Source of the DNA: Siphonodentalium dalli
Lineage: Eukaryota; Mollusca; Scaphopoda; Gadilida; Siphonodentaliidae
Assembly: GCA_032622095.1 (NCBI GenBank)
Contig: CP136062.1
Span: forward strand, 5,518,001 to 5,582,000
Direction: 5' to 3'
Length of the DNA: 64,000 nucleotides
In this document: piece after piece, positions 47,601 through 59,756 of the stretch
Numbering within the stretch: the first letter of the stretch is position 1
How the letters are laid out: each line of letters begins with the position of its first letter
The notes under the pieces: model-generated
The model's input: the letters and a program-made list of their open reading frames with translations, nothing else
The model's database searches: none
What the model was told of the DNA's origin: nothing
Program-made: the position numbers and the translations under genes

Positions 47601-50600
47601 GAAACATTTAGGTTTATGTCCTAACTTGCTTTCCAGAGTTATGGCCCTTAATCAAAAAATTTGGAAAAAGTTTGTGCCCAGATCTTCTCCTATAAGAAGC
47701 CAAGCAGCTGAATTCGGGTTACGTAACCGTGTTAACTGACGAAAGGGTACGAATCGGGGAAATTTTCAACAAGGTCCGAAATCAATTTGTTGAACTGGGG
47801 AGGGGTGCAAAATTTGTCAATTTTTTTCTTGTCACCGATTCCAACCATTTTTACTGTCGTATATCTGTACGACGTACTGATGCTAATCGTGAAAGAATTT
47901 TGTAAATCGGTTGAGAAATGGCCAAGTTATAACACATCGAAAAATGTACTAATAAAGTCCATGTGTAGAAAGTGCTTGTGCCCAGATCTTGTCCTAGACG
48001 AAGCGCAACAGCTGGATTTGGTCTATGTGAGCGTCTTAAACATAGACAGAAGACCAAACCAGGAAATTTTGACAAAGGTCCGCTCAAATTTTTCCGGGTT
48101 AGGGGAGGGGCAAAATTTTTCAATTTTGTTTTTGTCGCCGATTTGAACCAAAATGGTTGTGAAGTATCTATATGATGTACTGAGTGTCATTGTGAGTGAA
48201 TTTTATGAATCGGTTGACAAATGTAGAAATTGTGGCCCCTTCCTTTTGTTCAAGTTTACAGAAAATGCACTATGAATTTAAATTCCTTCAACCGATCGTC
48301 ACGTGTTTGGTGTCATTCGATGGGGAATTTCTAGTACTTCAAAACGATTACCTACTTGCGGTATTATGACGATGGAGGCCGGAGATATTCGAAAAGTATG
48401 TACTGAACAACATACATATTGGCCTACATAGTAGAATATCGCCACAATACCTTACCAAAACCCTGCTAAATATTAAAGGGGCATCGAATATGAACACAAT
48501 GACGCAAAAATTATCTCGATATCGCGAAAATTGGCCGAGATATGGCAAATTTTCTACCCGCGTCACCAAATTTCGAGGCATGGGTGGGGGTCACACCAGA
48601 ACGTTCCAACTGAACACAGAAATGTCAATAAACTATACTATAGACATTCCAATCAATTCCGCGCGATTCCCTTATTATACTTCCATATTTTAATATGGAT
48701 GTATATTGTTATTCAATTTTTTATTTTTATTTTTCATTATTTATTCTACTTCTTCTTAATATATGTTGTAACCCTTATATCTCAGAAAGTTAAAAAGATA
48801 AATCATTGAAATTTGGTAGGTATATGCACCTTGCCAAGTTACAACTGAATGAAACATTTAGGTTTATGTCCTAACTTGCTTTCCAGAGTTATGGCCCTTA
48901 ATCAAAATTTTTGGAAAAAGTTTGTGCCCAGATCTTCTCCTATAAGAAGCCAAGCAGCTGAATTCGGGTTACGTAACCGTGTTAACTGACGAAAGGGTAC
49001 GAATCGGGGAAATTTTCACCAAGGTCCGAAATCAATTTGTTGAACTGGGGAGGGGTGCAAAATTTGTCAATTTTTTTCTTGTCACCGATTCCAACCATTT
49101 TTACTGTCGTGTATCTATACGACGTACTGATGATACTCGTGAAAGAATTTTGTAAATCGGTTGAGAAATGGCCAAGTTATAACACATAGAAAAATGTACT
49201 AATAAAGTCCATGTGTAGAAAGTGCTTGTGCCCAGATCTTCTCCTAGACGAAGCGCAACAGCTGGATTTGGTCTATGTGAGCGTCTTAAACATAGACAGA
49301 AGACCAAACCAGGAAATTTTGACAAAGGTCCGCTCAAATTTTTCCGGGCTAGGGGAGGGGCAAAATTTTTCAATTTTGTTTTTGTCGCCGATTTGAACCA
49401 AAATGGTTGTGAAGTATCTATATGATGTACTGAGTGTCATTGTGAGTGAATTTTATGAATCGGTTGACAAATGTAGAAATTGTGGCCCCTTCCTTTTGTT
49501 CAAGTTTACAGAAAATGCACTATGAATTTAAATTCCTTCAACCGATCGTCACATGTTTGGTGTCATTCGATGGGGAATTTCTAGTACTTCAAAACGATTA
49601 CCTACTTGCGGTATTATGACGATGGAGGCCGGAGATATTCGAAAAGTATGTACTGAACAACATACATATTGGCCTACATAGTAGAATATCGTCACAATAC
49701 CTTACCAAAATCCTGCTAAATATTAAAGGGGCATCGAATATGAACACAATGACGCAAAAATTATCTCGATATCGCGAAAATTGGCCGAGATATGGCAAAT
49801 TTTCTACCTGCGTCACCAAATTTCGAGGCATGGGTGGGGGTCACACCAGAACGTTCCAACTGAACACAGAAATGTCAATAAACTATACTATAGACATTCC
49901 AATCAATTCCGCGCGATTCCCTTATTATACTTCCATATTTTAATATGGATGTATATTGTTATTCAATTTTTTATTTTTATTTTTCATTATTTATTCTACT
50001 TCTTCTTAATATATTTTGTAACCCTTATATCTCAGAAAGTTAAAAAGATAAATCATTGAAATTTGGTAGGTATATGCACCTTGCCAAGTTACAACTGAAT
50101 GAAACATTTAGGTTTATGTACTAACTTGCTTTCCAGAGTTATGGCCCTTAATCAAAATTTTTGGAAAAAGTTTGTGCCCAGATCTTCTCCTATAAGAAGC
50201 CAAGCAGCTGAATTCGGGTTACGTAACCGTGTTAACTGACGAAAGGGTACGAATCGGGGAAATTTTCACCAAGGTCCGAAATCAATTTGTTGAACTGGGG
50301 AGGGGTGCACAATTTGTCAATTTTTTTCTTGTCACCGATTCCAACCATTTTTACTGTCGTGTATCTATACGACGTACTGATGCTACTCGTGAAAGAATTT
50401 TGTAAATCGGTTGAGAAATGGCCAAGTTATAACACATAGAAAAATGTACTAATAAAGTCCATGTGTAGAAAGTGCTTGTGCCCAGATCTTCTCCTAGACG
50501 AAGCGCAACAGCTGGATTTGGTCTATGTGAGCGTCTTAAACATAGACAGAAGACCAAACCAGGAAATTTTGACAAAGGTCCGCTCAAATTTTTCCGGGCT

Positions 50601-51817
50601 AGGGGAGGGGCAAAATTTTTCAATTTTGTTTTTGTCGCCGATTTGAACCAAAATGGTTGTGAAGTATCTATATGATGTACTGAGTGTCATTGTGAGTGAA
50701 TTTTATGAATCGGTTGACAAATGTAGAAATTGTGGCCCCTTCCTTTTGTTCAAGTTTACAGAAAATGCACTATGAATTTAAATTCCTTCAACCGATCGTC
50801 ACGTGTTTGGTGTCATTCGATGGGGAATTTCTAGTACTTCAAAACGATTACCTACTTGCGGTATTATGACGATGGAGGCCGGAGATATTCGAAAAGTATG
50901 TACTGAACAACATACATATTGGCCTACATAGTAGAATATCGCAACAATACCTTACCAAAACCCTGCTAAATATTAAAGGGGCATCGAATATGAACACAAT
51001 GACGCAAAAATTATCTCGATATCGCGAAAATTGGCCGAGATATGGCAAATTTTCTACCTGCGTCACCAAATTTCGAGGCATGGGTGGGGGTCACACCAGA
51101 ACGTTCCAACTGAACACAGAAATGTCAATAAACTATACTATAGACATTCCAATCAATTCCGCGCGATTCCCTTATTATACTTCCATATTTTAATATGGAT
51201 GTATATTGTTATTCAATTTTTTATTTTTATTTTTCATTATTTATTCTACTTCTTCTTAATATATTTTGTAACCCTTATATCTCAGAAAGTTAAAAAGATA
51301 AATCATTGAAATTTGGTAGGTATATGCATCTTGCCAAGTTACAACTGAATGAAACATTTAGGTTTATGTCCTAACTTGCTTTCCAGAGTTATGGCCCTTA
51401 ATCAAAAATTTTGGAAAAGGTTTGTGCCCAGATCTTCTCCTATAAGAAGCCAAGCAGCTGAATTCGGGTTACGTAACCGTGTTAACTGACGAAAGGGTAC
51501 GAATCGGGGAAATTTTCACCAAGGTCCGAAATCAATTTGTTGAACTGGGGAGGGGTGCAAAATTTGTCAATTTTTTTCTTGTCACCGATTCCAACCATTT
51601 TTACTGTCGTGTATCTATACGACGTACTGATGCTATTCGTGAAAGAATTTTGCAAATCGGTTGAGAAATGGCCAAGTTATAACACATCGAAAAATGTACT
51701 AATAAAGTCCATGTGTAGAAAGTGATTGTGCCCAGATCTTCTCCTAGACGAAGCGCAACAGCTGGATTTGGTCTATGTGAGCGTCTTAAACATAGACAGA
51801 AGACCAAACCAGGAAAT
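38675..51817 (+). repeat. 1250-bp tandem array: ten full units plus a 646-bp partial
   Basis: Units begin at TTATTATACTTCCATATTTT at 38675, 39925, 41174, 42423, 43672, 44922, 46172, 47422, 48672, 49922 and 51172. The last stops at 51817, after AGGAAAT. Each starts with a hairpin (TACTTCCATATT / AATATGGATGTA). Each contains GAGTTATGGCCCTT and two diverged sub-modules of about 304 bp, both beginning TGCCCAGATCTTCTCCTA. Units are about 99% identical by eye. Frames of 60-134 codons recur in every unit, on both strands, only because the DNA is nearly identical. They are broken by 1-bp indels (units 2-4) and a stop (units 6, 9 and 10), so no protein is under evident constraint. Confidence 0.98.
43672..51171 (+). 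repeat. Nested three-unit (3.75-kb) duplication within the array
   Basis: Diagnostic variants pair unit 5 with 8, 6 with 9, and 7 with 10. Units 5 and 8 share GCTAATCGTG, CTTGTCCTAG and GGGTTAGGGG. Units 6 and 9 share GATACTCGTG, ACACATAGA and ACCTGCGTC. Units 7 and 10 share GTGCACAATTT. Unit 10 also carries the ACACATAGA and ACCTGCGTC variants of units 6 and 9, so it looks recombinant. Each triplet is 3750 bp: 43672-47421 and 47422-51171. Confidence 0.9.
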
Positions 51818-54192
51818 GCGAATGTCAAAAATTACACCAATGACCACTGTCAATATATTTCAACATCCATTCTTTTTTTCGCGCACTGTGTTAATTGTTA
51901 TGTTGGCTAATGGGTAATCACTCAAAACAATGTCGGCTGTCTGTCTTGTCAATCGGCCATGATTCTGCAGTTTTATCATGATGCGGCTTAAAAATGGCAT
52001 ATTTTGAGACCAAAAACGGTCAAAATTTGCTAGTTTTTAAATAGTAGTTCGTTTTGTTTTCACTTATTTTAAAACGCGCATTTACGAAACTGTGGTGTCA
52101 GCCGGATAATGTTATAACACTTCTCCGCATGGACCACGTTTTCCTAAAGCACAATCCGTCTATGCGCGGACTTTCGCTTGCAGTTCTCAATTCAATTGAA
52201 ACTATTTGATATCCGTTCGCGTACCCGTAAACCATTTTTTTTATATTATATTTTTTAATTGAATGAACGGGAGTCAGCGTGTCCCGACCGACGCCCCAAC
52301 CTTGCCACCCCTTAGTCGCTAATTTTGGTATCATAATTTCGGAACGTGACACTTTGCGGTTTGGTATTGGTTTACCATCTGACATAGTGCATACTTTTGT
52401 CGAATTCAGATCTGACCATTTAAAAACTGTCTCTTTATCATCTGTATGTGTCACGAGTGAAAATATATGACTTTATTGTCCGACTGTTAAGACCGCCGAT
52501 TGCATATTTCGCATTAATTGGACGAGACGTAATGTAAAGTCTTATAACTTACGCATAGGCGACAACGTCGACGTCGTACATTCGTCCGCTAATCGGAAAA
52601 TATACCAAAAATGCCTTAAAGCGCCGTCTAATTCACCACCTGCGTGTATTCAAGAATATGAATCACACCAAAATTAAGCGAATTGCATATGGAATGTGTA
52701 GGTATAAGCTGCCATGTATATATCATTTCCAGAATGCTACCATTTCATGACAATCTATTTGTTAAAATAAAACACCTTAAACTGTTGGGAACATCGCGAT
52801 ATAGGCAAGCGAGCAAAGAGAGTTTAATGTCATCGTACCATACGCTATTTCGCTGTTGCGAAATGGGTGGTCGTTCAATGTAGCATAATTACATTGAACG
52901 ACATATATAAGTATGTTTTTGTGTGAATAATGATTGTTAACTTGGTATTATGAATTTATGCATGACTGTGAAGACTTGCAATAACGTATTAAATGGTAAA
53001 ATACGCGCATTCATATCCGTATATTCCCAAGAATGTCCGTCTATTTTACAAGCTCGACATGCTATATTTGTTTATGGTATACTACCGTTTCAACACATCG
53101 GCTATTTATCATTTTGCTGGTGAGAAGGCGTATGTTCAGTTTGGTGCTATTTATGTGCACAGAAAAGGCACCATTACTCGGGAAAGCAACATACCGAAAT
53201 GCATATAGATATACGCGAATCATGTTACGTTCTCACACAATGCAGCTTTCCCAAATCTGTGCTCTTTAAAATAGAATTGGCTGCATGACTGGCCTACTTC
53301 TGATGGCACAGTGTGTTACGCACCTGTCCGATTAAGTCGCTTTGAACCCAAAATGTATACAAAATTCGCACAAGCTGTGGAAAAGTTCGCGATCTTGGAC
53401 AGTCAGTACAATCGGTATAAACGTTTGTAACGACATAACGTGTCTTGACAGCATTACCTGTTATGCTATATTGATATGTTTATAAATTATATTTAATGCT
53501 TGATTCCTGATACACATATATAGTGACATTTCAGTGATCTTCTAGAACGTTCCCGAGCATGATAGAACTTCAAATAAAACATATTCGCCTTTGTCCCATT
53601 CTGGTGATTTGGGCTCTTTCTTAGCATGTTACTAATTTTATAATAAGACGTAATCAAGACATGTGTTATCAGTTGTGTAAGTGATTGCCATTCGCGCATA
53701 ATTATTTCATAAATAAATATATCCGCTGCACGTAGATATAACCGTCACTTATATTACTAGCCGTTGAAATCACTGACCCGACAAACTGATAAACCAAGAC
53801 TTAACAGTCTTGGCAAATTACAGATCGGCATTGATTTAAAACTTCGCACTTCATTGTGGACAGACTATAACTATCCGTATCTTTCACAGAATATACCATC
53901 CCATGGCATTGCAGTTATAATTTTTAACATTTCAAGTCTTTAATTTGGAATATAGGCACAAGAGATAGTGTACACATGTGTGTATGTATACTAATAAAAC
54001 CGAACTGTGTGTGTGTTCATTTGTTTGTCAGTCTGACCTGCTGTTGGTGACCAACCGGTTGGATCATGACAAAAATAAAATTGGAACACACGGTGAATTG
54101 TTACGTGGAGTGTCATGGGATAGGTACATCTGACATCATGTGATTAAATTTGGAATTCATGAATAATTTAAAAACATTTTTACATCTATATC
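51818..54192. other. Single-copy flank, no supported gene
   Basis: Outside the 118-codon frame described separately, frames are 60-78 codons and not recognised. On the minus strand a short ATG frame (MYDVDVVAYA) near 52557-52586 runs into GC|GTAAGTT, an isolated donor-like site. No tandem repeats were noticed. A (TG)n-like TGTGTGTGTG lies near 54007. Confidence 0.35.
52098..52454 (-). CDS. Unrecognised 118-codon ORF
   Basis: This is the longest frame outside clear repeats. It begins MTHTDDKETVFKWSDLNST and has a Gly/Trp-rich stretch (TKGWQGWGVGRDTL) in the middle and basic residues throughout. No signal peptide, membrane segment or known motif is visible, and no splice sites obviously bracket it. 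It may be chance, or part of an unrecognised transposon. It lies 280 bp beyond the right edge of the 1250-bp array. Confidence 0.15.
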   Translation of the reverse strand: MTHTDDKETVFKWSDLNSTKVCTMSDGKPIPNRKVSRSEIMIPKLATKGWQGWGVGRDTLTPVHSIKKYNIKKMVYGYANGYQIVSIELRTASESPRIDGLCFRKTWSMRRSVITLSG

Positions 54193-54194
54193 TA

Positions 54195-54364
54195 CAGTAT
54201 ACCCTAAGTAATCGACTCCTTAAACATAGCAGAATTATGGGTAACATTTCAGGATTTAGTGGGAAATATAGCCTGTTGACATTCATTCGAAAGCTCTCCT
54301 GAATCCCGAAAAGTTACACATAATTCTGCTGTGTTTAAGGGGTCGATTACATAGGGCATTACTG
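54195..54364. mobile_element. 170-bp MITE with TA target duplication (Tc1/mariner-like)
   Basis: The termini CAGTATACCCTAAGTAATCG and its complement at 54345-54364 form arms of about 50 bp with few mismatches (pairing continues through CTTAAACATAGCAGAATTATG). TA dinucleotides flank both ends (54193-54194 and 54365-54366). A CAGT terminus with TA duplication is the signature of Tc1/mariner-type elements. With no room for a transposase it is a non-autonomous MITE. High arm identity suggests recent activity. Confidence 0.85.
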
Positions 54365-54856
54365 TATATTTCCGAATTTTTGTCTCTCTGCCTGTGTCTG
54401 TCTTCTATAAAAATTACAGGAGACCATCTAGATGATACCAAAGGGGTCTACTAGGGGTCACTTTTTACGAGAAATATAATTTCAAAAGTAGCCTCATTCT
54501 TCATCTTTTATTTTTGCGAACTAATGTGTTTATGATGTTCATGAAGTATGCATGGTTGTAACTAAATAAATACTTCAATAGTTGTGGAACGGATTAATCG
54601 AGATAAACAAAATTACGATCGAAAAGATGAGCCACTACTTATATTCCATGACTTTTTAAAGTTATAGATATAGTTAGAATGATTGTGGTTATGGTTACGC
54701 TAGAGCATGGTTATGCTTATAAAACATTTAGTATTGGGACATGGTACGTGTTGCCGATAGGTATGGTTATGATTAAGGTTTGGGTTATGGGAAAGGTAAT
54801 GATTGAGAGGAGATTTGGATAGGAATATATATGATAATTATATATATGGAAGTATC

Positions 54857-54876
54857 AAACTTCCAATTGGAAGTTT
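54857..54876. repeat. Perfect 20-bp palindrome at the left edge of the second array
   Basis: AAACTTCCAATTGGAAGTTT is exactly self-complementary and sits about 12 bp before the (TTA)n linker that opens the composite array. Its ACTTCC/GGAAGT core is the same as in the hairpin of the 215-bp modules. Confidence 0.85.
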
Positions 54877-55510
54877 AAAACTTCTAGTTATTATTATTAT
54901 TATACTGGACACTTTTGCAACCCTTATTACTCTAAAAGTAACAGGAGTAGCACACTAAAACTTGGTACGTATCTTGTGATCACAGAGTTGTATGCCATCG
55001 TCGCATAACGAATATTGTCCGCATTTTCCCCGAGGAGTTATCTCCCTTTATCTGAAAAAATGTCATTTGATTATCTCGGAAATTATAAGGAGCAGAGCAT
55101 CGAAAATTGGACTGTATGCACATCTCGATATGCCCTACTGCCCACGGGCATCAGAACATGTGTCCGCGCTTTCCCTGAGGAGTTACCGCCCATAGTTGGC
55201 AAACCTCTATTTGATTGTACTCTGTTGTCCTCTTGTATCATTCCAGATAACTGCATGTGGTTTTCATAGTCGTGTTGACCGTTGTCAGTTTAGTCAGAGA
55301 AGGAAAATTTGACAGGGTCGGACATATATTTTGACACTGGGGTGGGGGGCAAATTTTTTGAAAAATAAAATTTTGATTGACATTCATATATTTAAGTTTA
55401 TGTATTTCCCGAACGAAAACAAACTCAAACCGGAAAGGATTTTTGAAATCCGAGAAGAAATGCAAGAGTTACGGGCCCTCAAAGTTTGCAATTTGGGACC
55501 ATGTGCTTGA

Positions 55511-56010
55511 TAACACATCTCCTCCGAAGATATCGAACATAGGATGTCATCTGATACGCCAATGTGTGCGGACTGAAGAGGGCACGCGGTGGGCTAAATT
55601 TTGCCAGTGTCGGTTCATTATTGTGGGTCTGGGGAGGGGTGGTCCGTGGTACCAATTTTTAATTCTTCTCGGAATCAGATGAAACTTGGAATATAACATT
55701 TGCAACATCAGCCGATCTAGAAAGTGAAAGAATTTCGAAAATCCATCAAAAACTGAAAGAATTGCGGCCCTCAAACTTTGCAATTTTGGGCCCGTGTGCT
55801 TGATAACACATCTCCTCCGAAGATATCGAACATAGTATGTCATCTGATACGAAAATGCGTACGGACTGAAGACGGCACGCGGTGGGCCAAATTTTTCCAG
55901 TGTCGGTTCAGTATTGTGGGTCTGGGGAGGGGCGGTCCGTGGTACCAATTTTTAATTCTTCTCGGAATCGGATTAAACTTGGAATATAACATTTGCAACA
56001 TCAGCCGATC
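55511..56010 (+). repeat. 294-bp modules of unit 1 (two copies)
   Basis: TAACACATCTCCTCCGAAGA starts at 55511 and 55804 (293 bp apart). The module continues through GGGCACGCGGTGGGC, GGGTCTGGGGAGGGG, GGTCCGTGGTACCAATTTTT and GATGAAACTTGGAATATAAC. It ends where the more diverged module with ATGGCGGAGATTTT begins. Confidence 0.9.
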
Positions 56011-56410
56011 TGGAAGCTGAAAACAGATCGTAAATCCGTTGAAAAATGGCGGAGATTTTGGCCGTCCAAGTTTTAATTTGGGCCCATATGCTTTCCAATA
56101 ATCAAAGTGTTATCCGTCTCCAAATCAGATGAAATTTATACTATGCAATCTATGTTAGCAGCAAATCACAAAACTGGAAACAATTTTAAAATCCGTTGGA
56201 AACTAACGGAGTTACGGGGCCTCAAACTTAGCATTTTGTGCCAGGGGTTGATGTTTTCCCAATCCCGTCACCCAATTTAGAGGCAGGGGTGGGGTCACGT
56301 CCAAACACTTGAGATCAACCTACACATGTTAGGACAACATATAATCACCATACTTTATATTTTACGTCCATAAAGTGCGATTCTTTTCACTCATGATTGT
56401 TCCTATTATT

Positions 56411-56840
56411 ATACTTCCATGGTGTAACCAAGGAAGTATATTGTTTTTCTACTGCGGCCGTTTTCTGTTTAATTGGAAATACTCAGAAACTAATGGGAGG
56501 AGGACCGCGAAATCTCTTGAGAATGAAGGCATCTAAGGTCTACTAAAAATAATGGTATCCGGATGTTGGTCCAATATCTTTTGACAGAGTTATGGCCCTT
56601 TTTCGATTATTTTTCATTATTATTATACTTCCATGGTGTAACCAAGGAAGTATATTGTTTTTCTACTGCGGCCGTTTTCAGTTTAATTGGAAATACTCAT
56701 AAACTAATGGGAGGAGGACCGCAAAATCTCTAGCGAATGTAGGCATCTAAGGTCTACTAAAAATAATGGTATCCGGATGTTGGTCCAATATCTTTTGACA
56801 GAGTTATGGCCCTTTTTCGATTATTTTTCATTATTATTAT
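56411..56840 (+). repeat. Two tandem copies of the hairpin module
   Basis: Copies at 56411-56624 and 56625-56840 (214 bp apart) are nearly identical to 38465-38680. They differ by scattered substitutions such as CTCTTGAGAATGAAGG, CTCTAGCGAATGTAGG and CTCTAGAGAATGAAGG. The second leads directly into unit 2 through a (TTA)n linker. Confidence 0.9.
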
Positions 56841-57453
56841 TATTATACTGGACACTTTTGCAACCCTTATTACTCGAAAAGTACCAGGATTAGCACACTG
56901 AAACTTGGTACGTATCTTGGGATCAGAGAATTGTATGCCATCGTCGCATAACGAATATTGTCCGCGTTTTCTCCGAGGAGTTATCTCCCTTTATCTGAAA
57001 AAATGTCATTTTATTATCTCGGAAATTATAAGGAGCAGAGCATCGAAAATTGGACTGTATGCACACCTCGATATGTTCTACTTCCCACGGGCATCAGAAC
57101 TTGTGTCCGCGCTTTCCCTGAGGAGTTACCGCCCATAGTTGGCAAACCTCTATTTGATTGTACTCTGTTGTCCTCTTGTATCATTCAAGATAACTGCATG
57201 TGGTTTTCATAGACGTGTTGACCGTTGTCAGTTTAGTCAGAGAAGGAAAATTTGACAGGGTCGGACATATATTTTGACACTGGGGTGGGGGGCAAATTTT
57301 TTGAAAAATAAAATTTTGATTGACATTTATATATTTAAGTTTATTTATTTCCCGAACGAAAACAAACTCATACCGGAAAGGATTTTTGAAATCCGAGAAG
57401 AAATGCAAGAGTTATGGGCCCTCAAAGTTTGCAATTTGGGCCCATGTGCTTGA

Positions 57454-58520
57454 TAACACATCTCCTCCGAAGATATCGAACATAGGATATCATCTGATAC
57501 GCCAACGTGTGCGGACGGAAGAGAGCACGCGGTGGGCCAAATTTTGCCAGTGTCTGTTCATTATTGTGGGTCTGGGGAGGGGTGGTCCGTGGTACCAATT
57601 TTTAATTCTTCTCCGAATCAGATGAAACTTGGAATATAACATCTCCAACATCAGTCGATCTAGAAATTGAAAGAATTTCGAAAATCCATCGAAAACTGAC
57701 ATAATTGCAGGCCCTCAAACTTTGCAATTTTGGACCCATGTGCTTGATAACACATCTCCTCCGAAGATATCGAACATAGGATGTCATCTGATACGAAAAT
57801 ACGTACGGACTGAAGAGGGCACGCGGTGGGCCAAATTTTGCCAGTGTCGGTTCAGTATTGTGGGTCTGGGGAGGGGTGGTCCGTGGTACCAATTTTTAAT
57901 TCTTCTCCGAATCAGATGAAACTTGGAATATAACATCTCCAACATCAGTCGATCTAGAAATTGAAAGAATTTCGAAAATCCATCGAAAACTGACATAATT
58001 GCGGGCCCTCAAACTTTGCAATTTTGGACCCATGTGCTTGATAACACATCTCCTCCGAAGATATCGAACATAGGATGTCATCTGATACGAAATTACGTAC
58101 GGACTGAAGAGGGCACGCGGTGGGCCAAATTTTGCCAGTGTCGGTGCAGTATTGTGGGTCTGGGGAGGGGTGGTCCATGGTACCAATTTTTAATTCTTTT
58201 CCGAATCGGATGAAACTTGGAATATAACATCTGCAACCTCAGCCGATCTAGAAACTGAAAGAATTATGAAAATCCATCGAAAACTGAAAGAATTGCGGGC
58301 CCTCAAACTTTGCAATTTTGGCCCATGTGCTTGATAACACATCTTTTCCGAAGATATCGAACCTAGGATGTAATCTGCTACGATAATCCGTACGGACTGA
58401 AGAGGGCACGCGGTGGGTGTAATTTTTCCAGTGTCGGTTCAGTATTGTGGGTCAAGGGAGGGGTAGTCCGTGGTACCATTTTTGTATTCTTCTCCGAATC
58501 AGATGAAACTTGGAATGTAA
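57454..58520 (+). repeat. 294-bp modules of unit 2 (four copies)
   Basis: TAACACATCTCCTCCGAAGA-type starts lie at 57454, 57748, 58042 and 58335. The first three are the most alike; the fourth reads TCTTTTCCGAAGA and is more diverged. The spacing is 293-294 bp. The extra copies explain why unit 2 is longer than units 1 and 3. Confidence 0.92.
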
Positions 58521-58933
58521 CATCTACCATATACGTTGATCACGAAGCTGAAAACAGATCGTAAATCCGTGTAAAAATGGCGGAGATTTTAGCCATCCAA
58601 TTTTGAATTTGGGCCCATATGCTTTCCAATAACCAAATTGTTATTCGGGTCCAAATCAGATGAAATTTATACTATGAAATCTAGGTCAGCGGCAGATTGC
58701 AAAACTGAAAACAATTTTTAAATCCGTTGGAAACTAACGGAGTTACGGGCCCTCAAACTTCGCATTTTGTGCCAGGGTTGATGTTTTCCCAATCCCGTCA
58801 CCCAATTTCGAGGTAGGGTGGGGTCACGTCCAAACACTTGAGATCAACCTACACATGTTAGGACAACATATACTCACCATACTTCATATTTTCCGTCCCG
58901 AAACTTCGATTCTTTCCACTCATGATTTTCCCT

Positions 58934-59165
58934 ATTATTATACTTCCATGGTGTAACCAAGGAAGTCGATTGTTTTTGTACTGGTGCCGTTTTTCGTTTA
59001 TATGGAAATACCCAAAAAGTAATTGCACTAGAAAGACGAAACCTGTAGTAAATATGTAGGCATCTGAGGTCTACTAATAATAAAGGTATCCGCATGTCGG
59101 TCCAATGTTTCTTGGCGGAGTTATGGCCCTTTTACGATTATTTTTCACTATTATTATTATTATAC
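58934..59165 (+). repeat. Diverged hairpin module closing unit 2
   Basis: TACTTCCATGGTGTAACC then AAGGAAGT at 58940-58968 has the hairpin, but the body reads ACTGGTGCCGTTTTTCG and GTAATTGCACTAGAAAGACG, unlike the 56.4-kb form. The same form recurs at 60650-60859. It again ends in GAGTTATGGCCCTTTTACG and a (TTA)n linker. Confidence 0.85.
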
Positions 59166-59756
59166 TCAACACTTTTGCAACGCCCAAATCTCTGAAAGTA
59201 TTAGGATTAGAAAACTGAAGGTTGGTAAGTATGTTGGGGTAAATGAGTTCTATGCCTTTGGCTCATAACGAATATTGTCCGCGATTACCCCGCGGAGTTA
59301 TCTCCCTTTATATGAAAACATGTCATTTTATTATCTCGGAAATTATAAGGAGCAGAGCATCGAAAATTGGACCGTATGCACAACTCGATATGCCCTACTG
59401 CCCACGGGCATCAAAACTTGTGTCCGCGCTTTACCTGATGAGTTACCGCCCATAAATAGGCAAATCTCTATTTGATTTGCTATGATGTACTCATTCCAGA
59501 TAACTGCATTTGGATTTCATAGTCGTGTTGACCGTTGTCAGTTTAGTCTGAGAAAGAAAATTGAACAGGGTCGGACATATATTTTGACGTTGGGGTGGGG
59601 GCAAAATTTTCGAGAAATAAAGTTTTGATTGACATTCATCTATTTCAGTATGTGGATTCCCCGAACGAAAACAAACCCACACCGGAAAGGAGTTTTGAAA
59701 TCCGAGAAGAAATGCAAGAGTTACGGGCCCTCAAAGTTTGCAATTTGGGCCCATGT

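Noticed and set aside
39040-51917. Recurrent frames of 60-134 codons in every 1250-bp unit, including one with a hydrophobic, membrane-like stretch.
   Set aside because: They recur because the DNA units are nearly identical. Several overlapping frames on both strands are equally conserved. Indels of 1 bp and stops break them in units 2, 3, 4, 6, 9 and 10. No protein motif is visible.
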